A DNA stretch of 64,000 nucleotides, taken from positions 1,731,501 through 1,795,500 of the forward strand of contig JAWNZC010000103.1 in NCBI GenBank assembly GCA_035771165.1, read 5' to 3'. Under the pieces are notes generated by a model. That model was not told where the DNA came from. It ran no database searches and was given only the letters and a program-made list of their open reading frames with translations. This stretch comes from Paragorgia papillata (Eukaryota; Cnidaria; Anthozoa; Scleralcyonacea; Coralliidae). Below, piece after piece: positions 1 to 7,478 of this stretch (its first letter is position 1; each line of letters begins with the position of its first letter). The translations under genes and the position numbers were made by a program.

Positions 1-1337
1 CCTTTTGTGGGATATATTTGGACCTGGGCATCATGTGTTTTGCAAATCCCCATGTGTTGCAACATTTTTTCCTCCGTTCTAAAATGGTTTACACAATGGT
101 TGCAGTAAAATTTTTTATGTTGCTTGTTGTCCGTTTGGCTAGAAAACAGTTTGCTTTTGTTTTTGATAGCACTATAATGGTTTTTCCACCAAAATAGGTT
201 AACAACATTTGTATAACCAGCCCTGCTTAATTGCATTTGGAAGACTTTTTTAATCTCATCATCCCAGCTAAAAATATTTACATTCTTCTTGTTCATTTTT
301 TCAAATTTTGAAATGTTCTTAATTTCAAGAGGGAATTCAAGTCCTTTGATGTTATACTTTTCCATCTGTTCTTTAACATTTTTACCAACTCTTTCCAAGT
401 TTGACAAACTTTTATCCTTCTCTATCATCTCTGCTATTGCAACAGCACATAAGAAACATTTTTCACCCTTGTTTTGAGGATTAATGATAGCTTTTTTCTT
501 CTGGACTTCTTTCGGAAGAGGTTCAAAACCCTTCCCATTCAAAGGTTTATATTTTGTTATAGAAATGTGGAGACTTTCCACAGATCTTATCGCCCATCCG
601 GAACCCTTTTTCTGATGAGCAGCCAAATTTTCAAGCATCTCTCTTTTTGACTTATTATAAAGCTCTCTTGCATCTTCTTCCGTTGTCATTGCGTTCATAT
701 TAGAGGTGAAGTAAAATTCTTCAACCTCTTCCCATCCAGCTTCATAATCATATTTAACAAGGTTGCAAATGAGGGTTGTCTTTACTTTTTTTGAGTTTTC
801 AATGCTATTAATTAGGTTTTCAACTGTTTGGGTAGTTTTTTCTAAAAATACTACAGGATCTTTAAATCCTTGTCCCGAAATTTCGTACAAAGCTGCTTTC
901 CCATTAGCAAAATCTCTAATGAGTTTTGGCTCCGTTTTTCTAAGTTTTTTATAAGCTTTTGTTTTCCTGTTGAAAATTTTCTCCAACTTGTTGCCAAGAA
1001 CTTGCCTAGTTTTAGCACTTTTGGCTGTTCCTTTCCATTTCTTGTTCCACTTTATGGTTTTCAACCTTTTCTCTTCTTTTCTTGCTTCTTTTCTGGCAAT
1101 CTGTTCCTGCTTTCTTGCTTCTTTTCTGGCAACCTGTTCCTGCTTTCTTGCTTCCTTTTTAACAATCTGCTCCTGCTTTTTGACTTCTTTTTTGTGTACT
1201 CTGAACTCCTTTTCCTGTTGAAGTTTAGCAAGCCTTTCAGGTTTAAACGGCTCCATTTTTCGGTCTCTCTCACGCTGCCGTTGTTTTCTGAGACGGGCAT
1301 TTTCCCGTTTTTTCAAAAGTTTAGTGTTAGTTTCCAT
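1..1337 (-). CDS. Protein-primed DNA polymerase B (Polinton type), N-terminal part, runs off left edge
   Basis: The frame is open for 445 codons from the ATG at 1337 to the window edge, with no stop. Residues about 1-105 are highly basic and contain three tandem K-E-A-R-K-Q-E-Q type repeats (coiled coil). From about residue 240 the pattern matches the region upstream of the catalytic domain in cnidarian Polinton type B polymerases: a SGWAIRSV-like segment, a KKAIINPQNK..CFLCAI segment, then HYSAIK. A C2HC zinc knuckle follows (C412, C415, H428, C432). By family knowledge this enzyme replicates the element with a terminal protein as primer. The exonuclease and palm motifs (including YxDTD) would lie outside the window, so they cannot be checked. 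The start is preceded by ATAATAA. Identification rests on remembered family patterns, not a search. Confidence 0.8.
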   Translation of the reverse strand, partial: METNTKLLKKRENARLRKQRQRERDRKMEPFKPERLAKLQQEKEFRVHKKEVKKQEQIVKKEARKQEQVARKEARKQEQIARKEARKEEKRLKTIKWNKKWKGTAKSAKTRQVLGNKLEKIFNRKTKAYKKLRKTEPKLIRDFANGKAALYEISGQGFKDPVVFLEKTTQTVENLINSIENSKKVKTTLICNLVKYDYEAGWEEVEEFYFTSNMNAMTTEEDARELYNKSKREMLENLAAHQKKGSGWAIRSVESLHISITKYKPLNGKGFEPLPKEVQKKKAIINPQNKGEKCFLCAVAIAEMIEKDKSLSNLERVGKNVKEQMEKYNIKGLEFPLEIKNISKFEKMNKKNVNIFSWDDEIKKVFQMQLSRAGYTNVVNLFWWKNHYSAIKNKSKLFSSQTDNKQHKKFYCNHCVNHFRTEEKMLQHMGICKTHDAQVQIYPTK

Positions 1338-1488
1338 TTATTATAGTGTTAAAAAAAATATTAAAAAAGGTTACTAATAAAGGAACCAAACAACCATTAT
1401 ACTTCCTTTTTAAACTAATCTGTTTTTTTACCGCCGGAATTTTACTTGTGTTTTCAAATATCCTGTTGAAGTTAAGCCTTTTAAAATA

Positions 1489-1508
1489 TCCTATAAAATT
1501 TTATAGGA
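1489..1508. terminator. Palindromic hairpin between minus-strand genes
   Basis: A perfect 20-nt palindrome (8-bp stem, AATT loop) begins 20 nt past the stop of the minus gene ending at 1528. It is one of seven such gene-end hairpins in the element. Confidence 0.5.
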
Positions 1509-1527
1509 AATTGGAAAATGAAGGTTT

Positions 1528-1935
1528 TCAAGAACTCCGACTAACAGTTTGCATTTTTCCACTGTAAAGAATGGATGTTCCTTTCCTTATGTAAAATGGA
1601 ATACAACTAGGATTTTTATTCAGGCAGGATGCTGCTTTGTAAATACTACGGAATTTTGTTTTTTCCCCATTCAAATCTGTAAATGTTATTTCAACAGGAT
1701 TTTTTATTTGCTCTCTGTTACATCTGTCAAAGGTTTCATTTCTGACCAATGGAATATTAAGGCTTTCACAGAGTGTTTTTATGTTCATTTTGCCAGCCCC
1801 CTTTACCCCAATTTTTTTTGCCAGGGTTCTTAACTCTGATCTGGGATGGTAGCAAACAGGATTTTCTTCTCTAATTTTTTTTATTTGGTTGCCAATTTTT
1901 CTTCTCTCATTCATTTTAACTTTAAACATTTCCAT
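1528..1935 (-). CDS. Hypothetical Polinton protein, possible SAP-like plus NUMOD1-like DNA-binding segments
   Basis: 135 aa, basic. Residues 33-63 (ELRTLAKKIGVKG..KM..KTLCESLNIPL) have the two-helix look of a SAP-like or related DNA-binding segment. Residues 83-120 (FTDLNGEKTKFRSIYKAA..) resemble the short NUMOD1-type helix-turn-helix found next to viral and phage nucleases, where a 'siyeAA..l' core is typical. No catalytic motif is visible. It lies between the polymerase gene and a Lys/Glu-rich gene, all on the minus strand. The ATG at 1935 is used because it follows ACTAATAAAACA, the same start context as its neighbours. A palindrome follows the stop. The domain calls are pattern recognition only. 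The reading frame itself is well supported by length and context. Confidence 0.5.
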   Translation of the reverse strand: MEMFKVKMNERRKIGNQIKKIREENPVCYHPRSELRTLAKKIGVKGAGKMNIKTLCESLNIPLVRNETFDRCNREQIKNPVEITFTDLNGEKTKFRSIYKAASCLNKNPSCIPFYIRKGTSILYSGKMQTVSRSS

Positions 1936-2018
1936 TGTTTTATTAGTATCTTTTTTCTTATATTTTTCTTTTTTATGTTTCTTCTTTTTCTTTTTTCTTC
2001 ATCTTCATCTTCCACCAT

Positions 2019-2711
2019 TTAGTTATATTCCTTCTCCTTTAGTCTTATTTCCTCTTCATTTTGTTTTAGTAGTTTTATTTCCTCAGGGGTTTTTTTCTTT
2101 GCTAAAAGTTTTTTCTTTTCCTCTTCATTTTGTTTGTTTAATTTTCTTTTTTCCTCCTTCCTTTTTAGAAAGAATTTATCCATCCTTTCTAATAATTCTT
2201 TATTCTCCCTTTCTTCTTTTTGTCTTATTTTTTCTTTTTTTGTTTCCTCCCCTTTTGTAGGTATTTCTTCCTTTGAAACACCTAAAAATTCATAAAGATG
2301 ACATTTTTTATAATGATGTAAACAAAGACCACAACCACTTTCTTTAAATATTTTTTTTAATTCTTTTAAAGTGCAAAATTTTGAGAGGTTTATTTTTGAA
2401 ATAATAGTATGTCTTATTTTAAGCACTTCCATATGTATTGCTAGGGTTTCTTTTTCTATAGTTGTAAAAAAATTCATCATTTCATAAAATTCATCCACCC
2501 TATTTTGTAAAAATTTTTCAGCTTCTTCTACTGTTTGTCCCATTATTCGACAATATCTACTTGCATTGTTAATAATATCGCCTCCGCGTATCACCATTGG
2601 ATAATAGTTTTTTTCTTCGTTTGGATCTCTCATTTTTTTCATATTGTCTTTATGTATTTTGATCAACGGACCAATAATGTTACACCATGTTTTAAACAAA
2701 GGATTATCCAT
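2019..2711 (-). CDS. Hypothetical Polinton protein with Cys/His-rich helix pair and Lys/Glu coiled coil
   Basis: 230 aa. Residues 1-110 are predicted mixed helix. Around 110-150 there is a compact Cys/His patch (ESGCGLCLHHYKKCHLYEFLG), whose 'C..L..L.i' spacing echoes the SAP-like segment of the neighbouring gene at 1528-1935, so the two may share a DNA-binding fold. Residues about 155-230 are almost entirely K, E, R and Q, a long charged coiled coil. The ATG at 2711 is preceded by GTAATAAAAGAG. The next gene upstream stops only 8 nt before this start, which suggests a shared transcript. No enzyme motif is visible and I do not recognise the family. Confidence 0.5.
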   Translation of the reverse strand: MDNPLFKTWCNIIGPLIKIHKDNMKKMRDPNEEKNYYPMVIRGGDIINNASRYCRIMGQTVEEAEKFLQNRVDEFYEMMNFFTTIEKETLAIHMEVLKIRHTIISKINLSKFCTLKELKKIFKESGCGLCLHHYKKCHLYEFLGVSKEEIPTKGEETKKEKIRQKEERENKELLERMDKFFLKRKEEKRKLNKQNEEEKKKLLAKKKTPEEIKLLKQNEEEIRLKEKEYN

Positions 2712-2719
2712 CTCTTTTA

Positions 2720-3025
2720 TTACTCTTTTTCATTCTCCATTTTTTCTTCTGTTTTATTCTCCAATTCCAAAGAATTCCTCACTTCGTTCGCCTCGTCTTT
2801 GCCTCGGTCCACAGGAGCCTCTACAAAGGTTCCCACAGGAGCCCCCACATGCTCCGAACACTTAGCCAAAGTATAATTTTTCACCACTTTGTTTGTCCAT
2901 CTTATTTGAATATTCCCCTCCATTGTTAAATCTTCCCTTCCAAAACTTATTCCAAATTGGAACCCCTTTCTTGAAATATGGTTTTTGTTAAATTTTTCTT
3001 TTGGTTTGCTTTTAGAGTTCCCCAT
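2720..3025 (-). CDS. Hypothetical protein with N-myristoylation signal
   Basis: 101 aa starting MGNSKSKPKEK: Gly2, Ser6 and following Lys residues fit the N-myristoylation consensus (MGxxxS/T plus basic). This implies attachment to a host or virion membrane if the initiator Met is removed. The rest is polar. The C-terminal third contains a DRGKDEANEV segment encoded by GC-rich DNA, similar to DRGEDEVK in the gene at 3345-3854, as if a short repeat had been inserted into both. The start is preceded by GAAAATAAA. Fatty acylation is common for poxvirus and other large DNA virus membrane proteins. Extending that to this protein is inference. Confidence 0.45.
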   Translation of the reverse strand: MGNSKSKPKEKFNKNHISRKGFQFGISFGREDLTMEGNIQIRWTNKVVKNYTLAKCSEHVGAPVGTFVEAPVDRGKDEANEVRNSLELENKTEEKMENEKE

Positions 3026-3063
3026 TTTATTTTCGGATCCAAAAATTTAATTATTCTTTTTTA

Positions 3064-3118
3064 ACAACTTTTCAGTTCCTTTAAAAGTAAAACGTTTCCA
3101 CACCCTGATTTTTAAAGT
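3064..3118 (-). pseudogene. Integrase fragment (decayed)
   Basis: Translated on the minus strand, this short stretch gives TLKIRVWKRFTFKGTEKLL, closely matching residues 188-206 of the intact integrase at 5102-6082 (TLKTRMWKYFTFTGNKKWL). No other integrase segment is recognisable on either side. This is a remnant of a second, diverged integrase copy, probably left by recombination between related elements. Confidence 0.5.
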
Positions 3119-3129
3119 GGTCTTAGGTT

Positions 3130-3279
3130 TTAATGAGGGATTTCATAGCTGTTTATAAACCATTTTTTATTAATATCAAGTCTTTCCTTTTGGGTTAAAA
3201 TCCAACTTTTTCTTAGGTTTTTGTTTTTTCTATCTTCCATTTTTTTTCTAATCCAGTTTGAAAATATTTTCCATCCCAT
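3130..3279 (-). CDS. Small basic ORF, 49 aa
   Basis: An ATG at 3279 opens a 49-codon frame (begins MGWKIFSNWIRKKMEDRKN) ending in TAA at 3130-3132. It is strongly basic, with several Trp residues. The start follows ATATAAATAAA, the same context as the recognised genes of this element, which is the main reason to list it. It sits next to an integrase remnant, so it could itself be a degraded piece of a larger gene. No homology is recognised. Confidence 0.3.
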   Translation of the reverse strand: MGWKIFSNWIRKKMEDRKNKNLRKSWILTQKERLDINKKWFINSYEIPH

Positions 3280-3296
3280 TTTATTTATATTTAAAT

Positions 3297-3322
3297 TTTT
3301 CTAATCCAAAAAGATTAGAAAA
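3297..3322. terminator. Gene-end hairpin, 10-bp stem
   Basis: TTTTCTAATC / GATTAGAAAA form a perfect 10-bp stem with a 6-nt loop, 22 nt beyond the stop of the minus gene ending at 3345. Confidence 0.55.
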
Positions 3323-3344
3323 CAAAAATTTAAGCAATAACAAC

Positions 3345-3854
3345 TCAACTGTTATTGGAATCAGAAGAATTGCTACTATTGTTGCTTGTGCTAGGATCCT
3401 GATCATTTTGTACAAACTCATTTTTATTTGATGGTTTTTTCACTTCGTCTTCACCTCGGTCCCAAACATGTTTAATTACTATTATCCCACCACATAACAA
3501 TCCAATCATTGGAATATAGGGTGATATTTTTGTTACCAGGGATTTAACATCATCGCAAAATAGTTTGTTTGTTAATAATTCTTCATCCAGTTTTTCATCA
3601 TCTTTTATCAAATCTAACTGTGCCATTAACACTGAAAATTTGTTTATAAGGGTTTCTGTTAACAGTGTATTTACACGATCCTGTTGTACCCCTTCATAAT
3701 TATGCTTAATTTTTTCAAGTGCCGCCAATGAGGCTTTTTTAAGATATGATTCCGAATGTTTAATTTTGTTTTCGGAAGAAAGCCGGATAAGCTCTTCCCT
3801 AAGGTTTAAATACAGTTCTTCAGGGATTTCATTTGCGGTTTGTTTTGGTTCCAT
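3345..3854 (-). CDS. Polinton-associated single-pass membrane protein
   Basis: 169 aa from the ATG at 3854. A longer frame opens at 3881, but only the 3854 ATG has the AAAGATAAAT context and it shortens the overlap with the upstream gene. Residues 1-105 are helical and charged (EELYLNLREELIRLSSENK..). One hydrophobic segment lies at about 109-130 (PYIPMIGLLCGGIIVI). The tail is polar and ends in a Ser/Asn run. I recognise the plan (helical domain, one TM with PYIP..GG) as recurrent in cnidarian Polintons, always beside the very hydrophobic protein encoded just upstream. Function is unknown; a virion-membrane or membrane-penetration role is only a guess. A hairpin follows the stop. Confidence 0.55.
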   Translation of the reverse strand: MEPKQTANEIPEELYLNLREELIRLSSENKIKHSESYLKKASLAALEKIKHNYEGVQQDRVNTLLTETLINKFSVLMAQLDLIKDDEKLDEELLTNKLFCDDVKSLVTKISPYIPMIGLLCGGIIVIKHVWDRGEDEVKKPSNKNEFVQNDQDPSTSNNSSNSSDSNNS

Positions 3855-4227
3855 ATTTATCTTTGTATTCTTTGTAAACAATATAGGAAAGCCCTATTGC
3901 GAGAACCCACAAATTTTTTGCCAACCATGCTATTCCTTTCGCTCCCCAAGATAATGCAGTTGCAAGAATATTTAAAATTGGAACCAATATAGGTAAAGCA
4001 GTTTTTGCAAGTTTTGCAACAGCCTTTCCTAATGCTCCTGTTGCCTTTGCGGCTGCTGTTACTCCTGTTCTTCCAGCTAAAACAACAGTTGTTATAATTC
4101 CAGCAATGCTAATAGCTATTGCAGCTGAAACACCCATGTTTTCTTTCGCCCATACTTTAAACCTTTCTAATTTTGATAGGGGATTATTTTCAATCATATT
4201 TTTAACATAGTCAGTCTCTGGTGCCAT
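3829..4227 (-). CDS. Polinton-associated multi-pass or amphipathic membrane protein
   Basis: 132 aa from the ATG at 4227 (MAPETDYVKN). The first part reads NPLSKLERFKVWAKENMG, an amphipathic basic helix. A TM segment follows at about 34-53 (SAAIAISIAGIITTVVLA), then an Ala/Gly/Lys-rich stretch, then a long hydrophobic region (LPILVPILNILATALSWGAKGIAWL and LWVLAIGLSYIVY). The tail is basic. It overlaps the next gene by 26 nt and starts 13 nt after the stop of the previous one, so the three are probably one transcript. It is the only gene of the element without the AATAA start motif. The architecture recurs in cnidarian Polintons. By analogy with adenovirus pVI it could disrupt membranes during entry, but that is inference. 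Confidence 0.55.
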   Translation of the reverse strand: MAPETDYVKNMIENNPLSKLERFKVWAKENMGVSAAIAISIAGIITTVVLAGRTGVTAAAKATGALGKAVAKLAKTALPILVPILNILATALSWGAKGIAWLAKNLWVLAIGLSYIVYKEYKDKYGTKTNRK

Positions 4228-4239
4228 GTTTGCTTCCAA

Positions 4240-5109
4240 TCAAAGTTCATCAGCTCTTATTTCACACAAATACTCAACATTTCTGGCTTTTGCTTTTTCC
4301 AATGGATCATCATTTTCTTTGTCTGCTATATCTTTCCACCATTCCCTGTTAATATCAATAGCGCGCAAGTCATTGGAAGCTAAAACTCCTCCAATGTTGC
4401 GGACTGGGGTATCAGCAATGTTTTCCTCATTATTGGTTTCAATGTTGTCCATCCCTATTATTACTTCATCATCCAACTGTTCAGCAACATTTTCACGAAT
4501 GTTGGTAATAATTTCAGGATTAACATCTTTTGGTTGGAGTCCTATAAGATCTTCGACAACCCCATCTGCAGTCCCTTTATGTTCTGCTATTGCTTTTAAA
4601 ACTAACTCATGATAATTTTTAACTTCTTCCTCAAATCTTTTATCTTGGTTTAGTATAAAGTCTTCGCCATCTCTAACAACAACCTTTACACCGTCAAAAA
4701 TAATTCCATCTTCTACTCCATGTTCATCAGTAGATATTATACTTTTTCCAATTAGGGTTTTGCCTGCACTTACCTTAGCCCTGCCAACACTTACAACAAG
4801 ACCTAATTTTTCTCTAAAAAATTTTTTTCTTCTTGCAGTTTCTTTTTTTCTTTGATTACCAATTTCCTTATTAATCTTTTTGTCAACTTCTTTTTTATAG
4901 TCTTTGTTTGCTTTCTTCTCACCACCATCGGTCGTTATTTTGTTTAATCTTTCTTGTAAATTTTTGTTTGCAGCTTCGCTAAAATCCATATCATTTACAA
5001 TACTTTCATCTAAATTGGTTTCTTCCTCCTCTTCTTCATTCAAACGCTCTTGTTCTTCTTCTTCTGTTTCATTGGGATTTAAATCCTTCATTTCAAATGC
5101 TTCAGCCAT
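4240..5109 (-). CDS. Hypothetical Polinton protein, acidic N-terminus
   Basis: 289 aa. Residues about 14-45 are a dense Glu/Asp tract, 66-105 are Lys/Arg-rich (KKETARRKKFFREK), and the remainder is mixed with a second acidic region (about 205-250). No catalytic or zinc motif is visible. The ATG at 5109 lies inside the end of the integrase gene (ATGGCTGA overlap) and follows CCCAAATAA. The stop is 13 nt before the next ATG. The arrangement integrase, acidic protein, hydrophobic protein, single-TM protein forms one tight minus-strand block. A charged scaffold, DNA-compaction or core role is possible. I do not recognise a family with confidence. Confidence 0.5.
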   Translation of the reverse strand: MAEAFEMKDLNPNETEEEEQERLNEEEEEETNLDESIVNDMDFSEAANKNLQERLNKITTDGGEKKANKDYKKEVDKKINKEIGNQRKKETARRKKFFREKLGLVVSVGRAKVSAGKTLIGKSIISTDEHGVEDGIIFDGVKVVVRDGEDFILNQDKRFEEEVKNYHELVLKAIAEHKGTADGVVEDLIGLQPKDVNPEIITNIRENVAEQLDDEVIIGMDNIETNNEENIADTPVRNIGGVLASNDLRAIDINREWWKDIADKENDDPLEKAKARNVEYLCEIRADEL

Positions 5110-6082
5110 TTATTTGGGTACCAATAACTTTCACCAGTTCCTCACTGTAAAATTTTCCTAAAATATCCTCATCAGAGTCCCGAATTTTATACATAACAGG
5201 GTTTCCACGAAAAACAGCTGACACCGTAAAAATTTCATTAGTAAAATTTGGATCATATCCTTTTGAAAAATTTTTTCTATATTTTTGTATTCTTACATGA
5301 TCTCCAGTTTTAAATTTAGGTTTTACACTACCTTCAAGGGGTGGAATTCCATACAGTGTAAAAAAAACTTTGGATTGGTTTTCATCATTAACATCTTTTG
5401 GCTTCATTTTAATTGTGCTATGTTTTGTGTTATTATAACTGGCGGTAAACTTATCAAGAATATTTAACCACTTTTTATTTCCTGTAAATGTAAAATATTT
5501 CCACATCCTGGTTTTTAATGTTCGGTTAAATCTTTCTACAACAGCTGCCTTACGTTCTGATCTTGTGGAGAAATAGTGGATGTCAAAAGATTTTAAGAGG
5601 GTTTTTACCCCAACATTGTAGAATTCCTTTCCGTTATCAAATTGGACTATTTCTGGATATTTGCCAAATCTTTCCTTAAATTCCGACAACATTTTTGAAA
5701 CACCAGCAACCATACTTACTGTGTTTTTTCTATGGACTGGAACTGCAAATCCAAATCTGCTTAAAATTTCTATTCCTGTTAATATCCACTTTTGGTCATT
5801 ATTTTCAGAACCAAATTTAGCCATATCAACAAGATCCATTTGGAGTTGGTCAGCAAGATTTTTAACAAATGTTTTTTGATATCTTCTTGGTTTTCTAATA
5901 GGTTTGTGTAATGTGAATACCCTTTGGTTGTGTAACCATTCTTTAACCAACTTTCTTGAAACACCTTCAACATTTTGATCCAATGCTGTTTGGTAAAGTT
6001 TTTCCATGGATTGGTAACCTGTTACAGGATTGTAATAAATATCCCGAAGCTCAAGGTCAATAAGTAAAAGTTTATCATTCAT
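5102..6082 (-). CDS. Retroviral-type integrase of a Polinton
   Basis: 326 aa. The catalytic core is clear: first Asp in QMDLVDM (D83/D86), second in QFDNGKEF (D149), Glu in AAVVERFNRTLK (E183), giving the DDE triad with a D-x33-E spacing. The YFSTRSERKAAVVERFNRTLK block is typical of Polinton integrases. The C-terminal third (about 250-305, KFKTGDHVRIQKY..) looks like the SH3/chromo-like DNA-binding end. The N-terminal HHCC zinc domain of retroviral integrases is not evident; instead there is a V..WLHNQ..FTLHKP leader as in other Polintons. The enzyme would insert the linear viral DNA into host chromosomes. The frame is intact. It is divergent from the plus-strand gene at 6103, separated by 20 bp. 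Confidence 0.92.
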   Translation of the reverse strand: MNDKLLLIDLELRDIYYNPVTGYQSMEKLYQTALDQNVEGVSRKLVKEWLHNQRVFTLHKPIRKPRRYQKTFVKNLADQLQMDLVDMAKFGSENNDQKWILTGIEILSRFGFAVPVHRKNTVSMVAGVSKMLSEFKERFGKYPEIVQFDNGKEFYNVGVKTLLKSFDIHYFSTRSERKAAVVERFNRTLKTRMWKYFTFTGNKKWLNILDKFTASYNNTKHSTIKMKPKDVNDENQSKVFFTLYGIPPLEGSVKPKFKTGDHVRIQKYRKNFSKGYDPNFTNEIFTVSAVFRGNPVMYKIRDSDEDILGKFYSEELVKVIGTQING

Positions 6083-6102
6083 TTTTTTTATTTAAATAAA
6101 AA
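6083..6102. promoter_or_regulatory. 20-bp divergent intergenic region with AAATAA start motifs both ways
   Basis: Only 20 bp separate the integrase ATG (minus) from the ATG at 6103 (plus). Both orientations read AAATAAAAA(A) directly before ATG because the core TTTATTTAAATAAA is nearly palindromic. Two core promoters must overlap here or lie inside the coding regions. Confidence 0.4.
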
Positions 6103-7470
6103 ATGAACCTTAAGACAGAGTTTTTAAAAACTTATCCAAATGCTGATCTAACAAGATTTAAATTTGGAAAGAAGATATTTTTTTTAAAGAATGAATTTTT
6201 ATTGGACATTAAAAGTGATGAGTTTAAAAGGAACAAAAATTACACACAATATTTATATTGGCCAAAAGGTTGGGGAATTCATGGAACTGTCCAGGGTTTT
6301 TCAAAACAACCAGAATGTTCAGTGAACCTAAACAAAGTTATACTATTTGTTAACAAAAAGGAAAATTTTGTTTTGGACTTGGATCCAATAGACTCAACTT
6401 TTTCAGAACCCACAAAGGTAAGAAATCCTGACCTAAATGACTTTCTTACAATTCCATATTTTACAGCCATTGCAGCTTCTTATGTTGCAAGTTATTTGTG
6501 TGGGGTGTCTAACAAACATTTTAAAAATGGTTTTGAAAGGTTTAGGTCTCCTTTTTTAACAAGTATTGCCCATTATCATTATGTTTTCCAGGTAAGAAGG
6601 TTTTTAAAGCATCCCAACAAACTTAAAAGATATCTTACAAGTAATATTATAAAAATTTTACAACATAACCCTAATGATGTTTGGATCCAAAAAATAAGTA
6701 ATTCTACACAAAGTCCGGAAGATTTTACACAAGATATGAAGGACCTTGGATATGAAGTTAGGTATGTAAAGTTGGAACAAAAAAGTTATGGTAGGGTAAA
6801 CACATATGAGGAACTTGTGTCCACTTCCCAAAGACACCCCAATGATTTTAAACACTTTGTTCCAAAAAGTAGCAATGGTCTTACACCATTGGGTCAAAAG
6901 CTATTTCAACAATCCTTAGAATCTTTTGTTTACTGTGTGTTGGGGGCCCAGGCGAAAACAAGGTGGGTTATTGTTGGACAAGGTGCTAAAAGTTTACAAA
7001 CACAAGAGGTGTTTAAAAAGTTAATGGAAGATACCATAGCACAAGATGATATTACTGTAAGCATTAGTAATATGAGGCAGGCAATAAAGTCTACCAATGT
7101 TGTTTTAAATTTTGCGGTGTCTCCTGGGTTAATTTTAATCCCTAGCGATCTTAAAATTTTAATTAATCCTGTGGTTGGGTTTAACAATGTTCTTACCATG
7201 GCTACTGACAAAATGGTGCTTGGATTTAACCAAAATTTAAATTTAAATTTTAAACCTTCTTTGGCGAAAGAATCTTTAGAGCCAAAAAATTTTCAAAAAT
7301 TTTTGCCAGCGGAGAAAAAGACCCAAGCAAAAACCTGGAAAAAAACTTACAAAAAAGGGGATCTCATAAAACCAGAGGAAATAACAAGGGATGATAACAG
7401 ATTGCCAGAAGTTTTTGGTGCTTCTATAACACTTGTTTTTATAATTTTTAAATTTATAACACTATTATAA
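6103..7470 (+). CDS. Unknown Polinton protein, possible C-terminal membrane anchor
   Basis: 455 aa, one of only two plus-strand genes of the element. It is rich in Lys, Asn, Phe and Tyr with mixed alpha/beta character. Residues about 275-305 (YCVLGAQAKTRWVIVGQGA) are the most ordered-looking stretch. The last 20 residues (ASITLVFIIFKFITLL) are hydrophobic and could anchor the protein in a membrane. No Walker, cysteine-protease, polymerase or nuclease motif is apparent. The ATG at 6103 follows TTTAAATAAAAA. The next gene begins 9 nt after the stop, so the two are probably cotranscribed. Helicase and Ulp1-type protease were considered and not supported. Confidence 0.5.
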   Translation: MNLKTEFLKTYPNADLTRFKFGKKIFFLKNEFLLDIKSDEFKRNKNYTQYLYWPKGWGIHGTVQGFSKQPECSVNLNKVILFVNKKENFVLDLDPIDSTFSEPTKVRNPDLNDFLTIPYFTAIAASYVASYLCGVSNKHFKNGFERFRSPFLTSIAHYHYVFQVRRFLKHPNKLKRYLTSNIIKILQHNPNDVWIQKISNSTQSPEDFTQDMKDLGYEVRYVKLEQKSYGRVNTYEELVSTSQRHPNDFKHFVPKSSNGLTPLGQKLFQQSLESFVYCVLGAQAKTRWVIVGQGAKSLQTQEVFKKLMEDTIAQDDITVSISNMRQAIKSTNVVLNFAVSPGLILIPSDLKILINPVVGFNNVLTMATDKMVLGFNQNLNLNFKPSLAKESLEPKNFQKFLPAEKKTQAKTWKKTYKKGDLIKPEEITRDDNRLPEVFGASITLVFIIFKFITLL

Positions 7471-7478
7471 TAAAAGGA

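Noticed and set aside
1061..1300. Minus-strand 79-aa frame over the polymerase N-terminus
   Set aside because: It lies in another frame of the polymerase gene, whose own frame is open for 445 codons; the Lys/Arg repeats come from the same repetitive DNA.
4228..4239. Upstream start (TTG at 4239) for the hydrophobic protein, and TTG/GTG starts for the genes at 9402 and 17874
   Set aside because: In an animal-infecting element ATG is expected; internal ATGs at 4227 and 9354 fit better, and 17874 looks like a splice boundary.
6103..7470. Ulp1-type maturation protease or helicase expected in a Polinton
   Set aside because: No Cys-His-Asp/Gln protease pattern and no Walker motif could be found in this protein or any other visible gene; the protease may lie left of the window.
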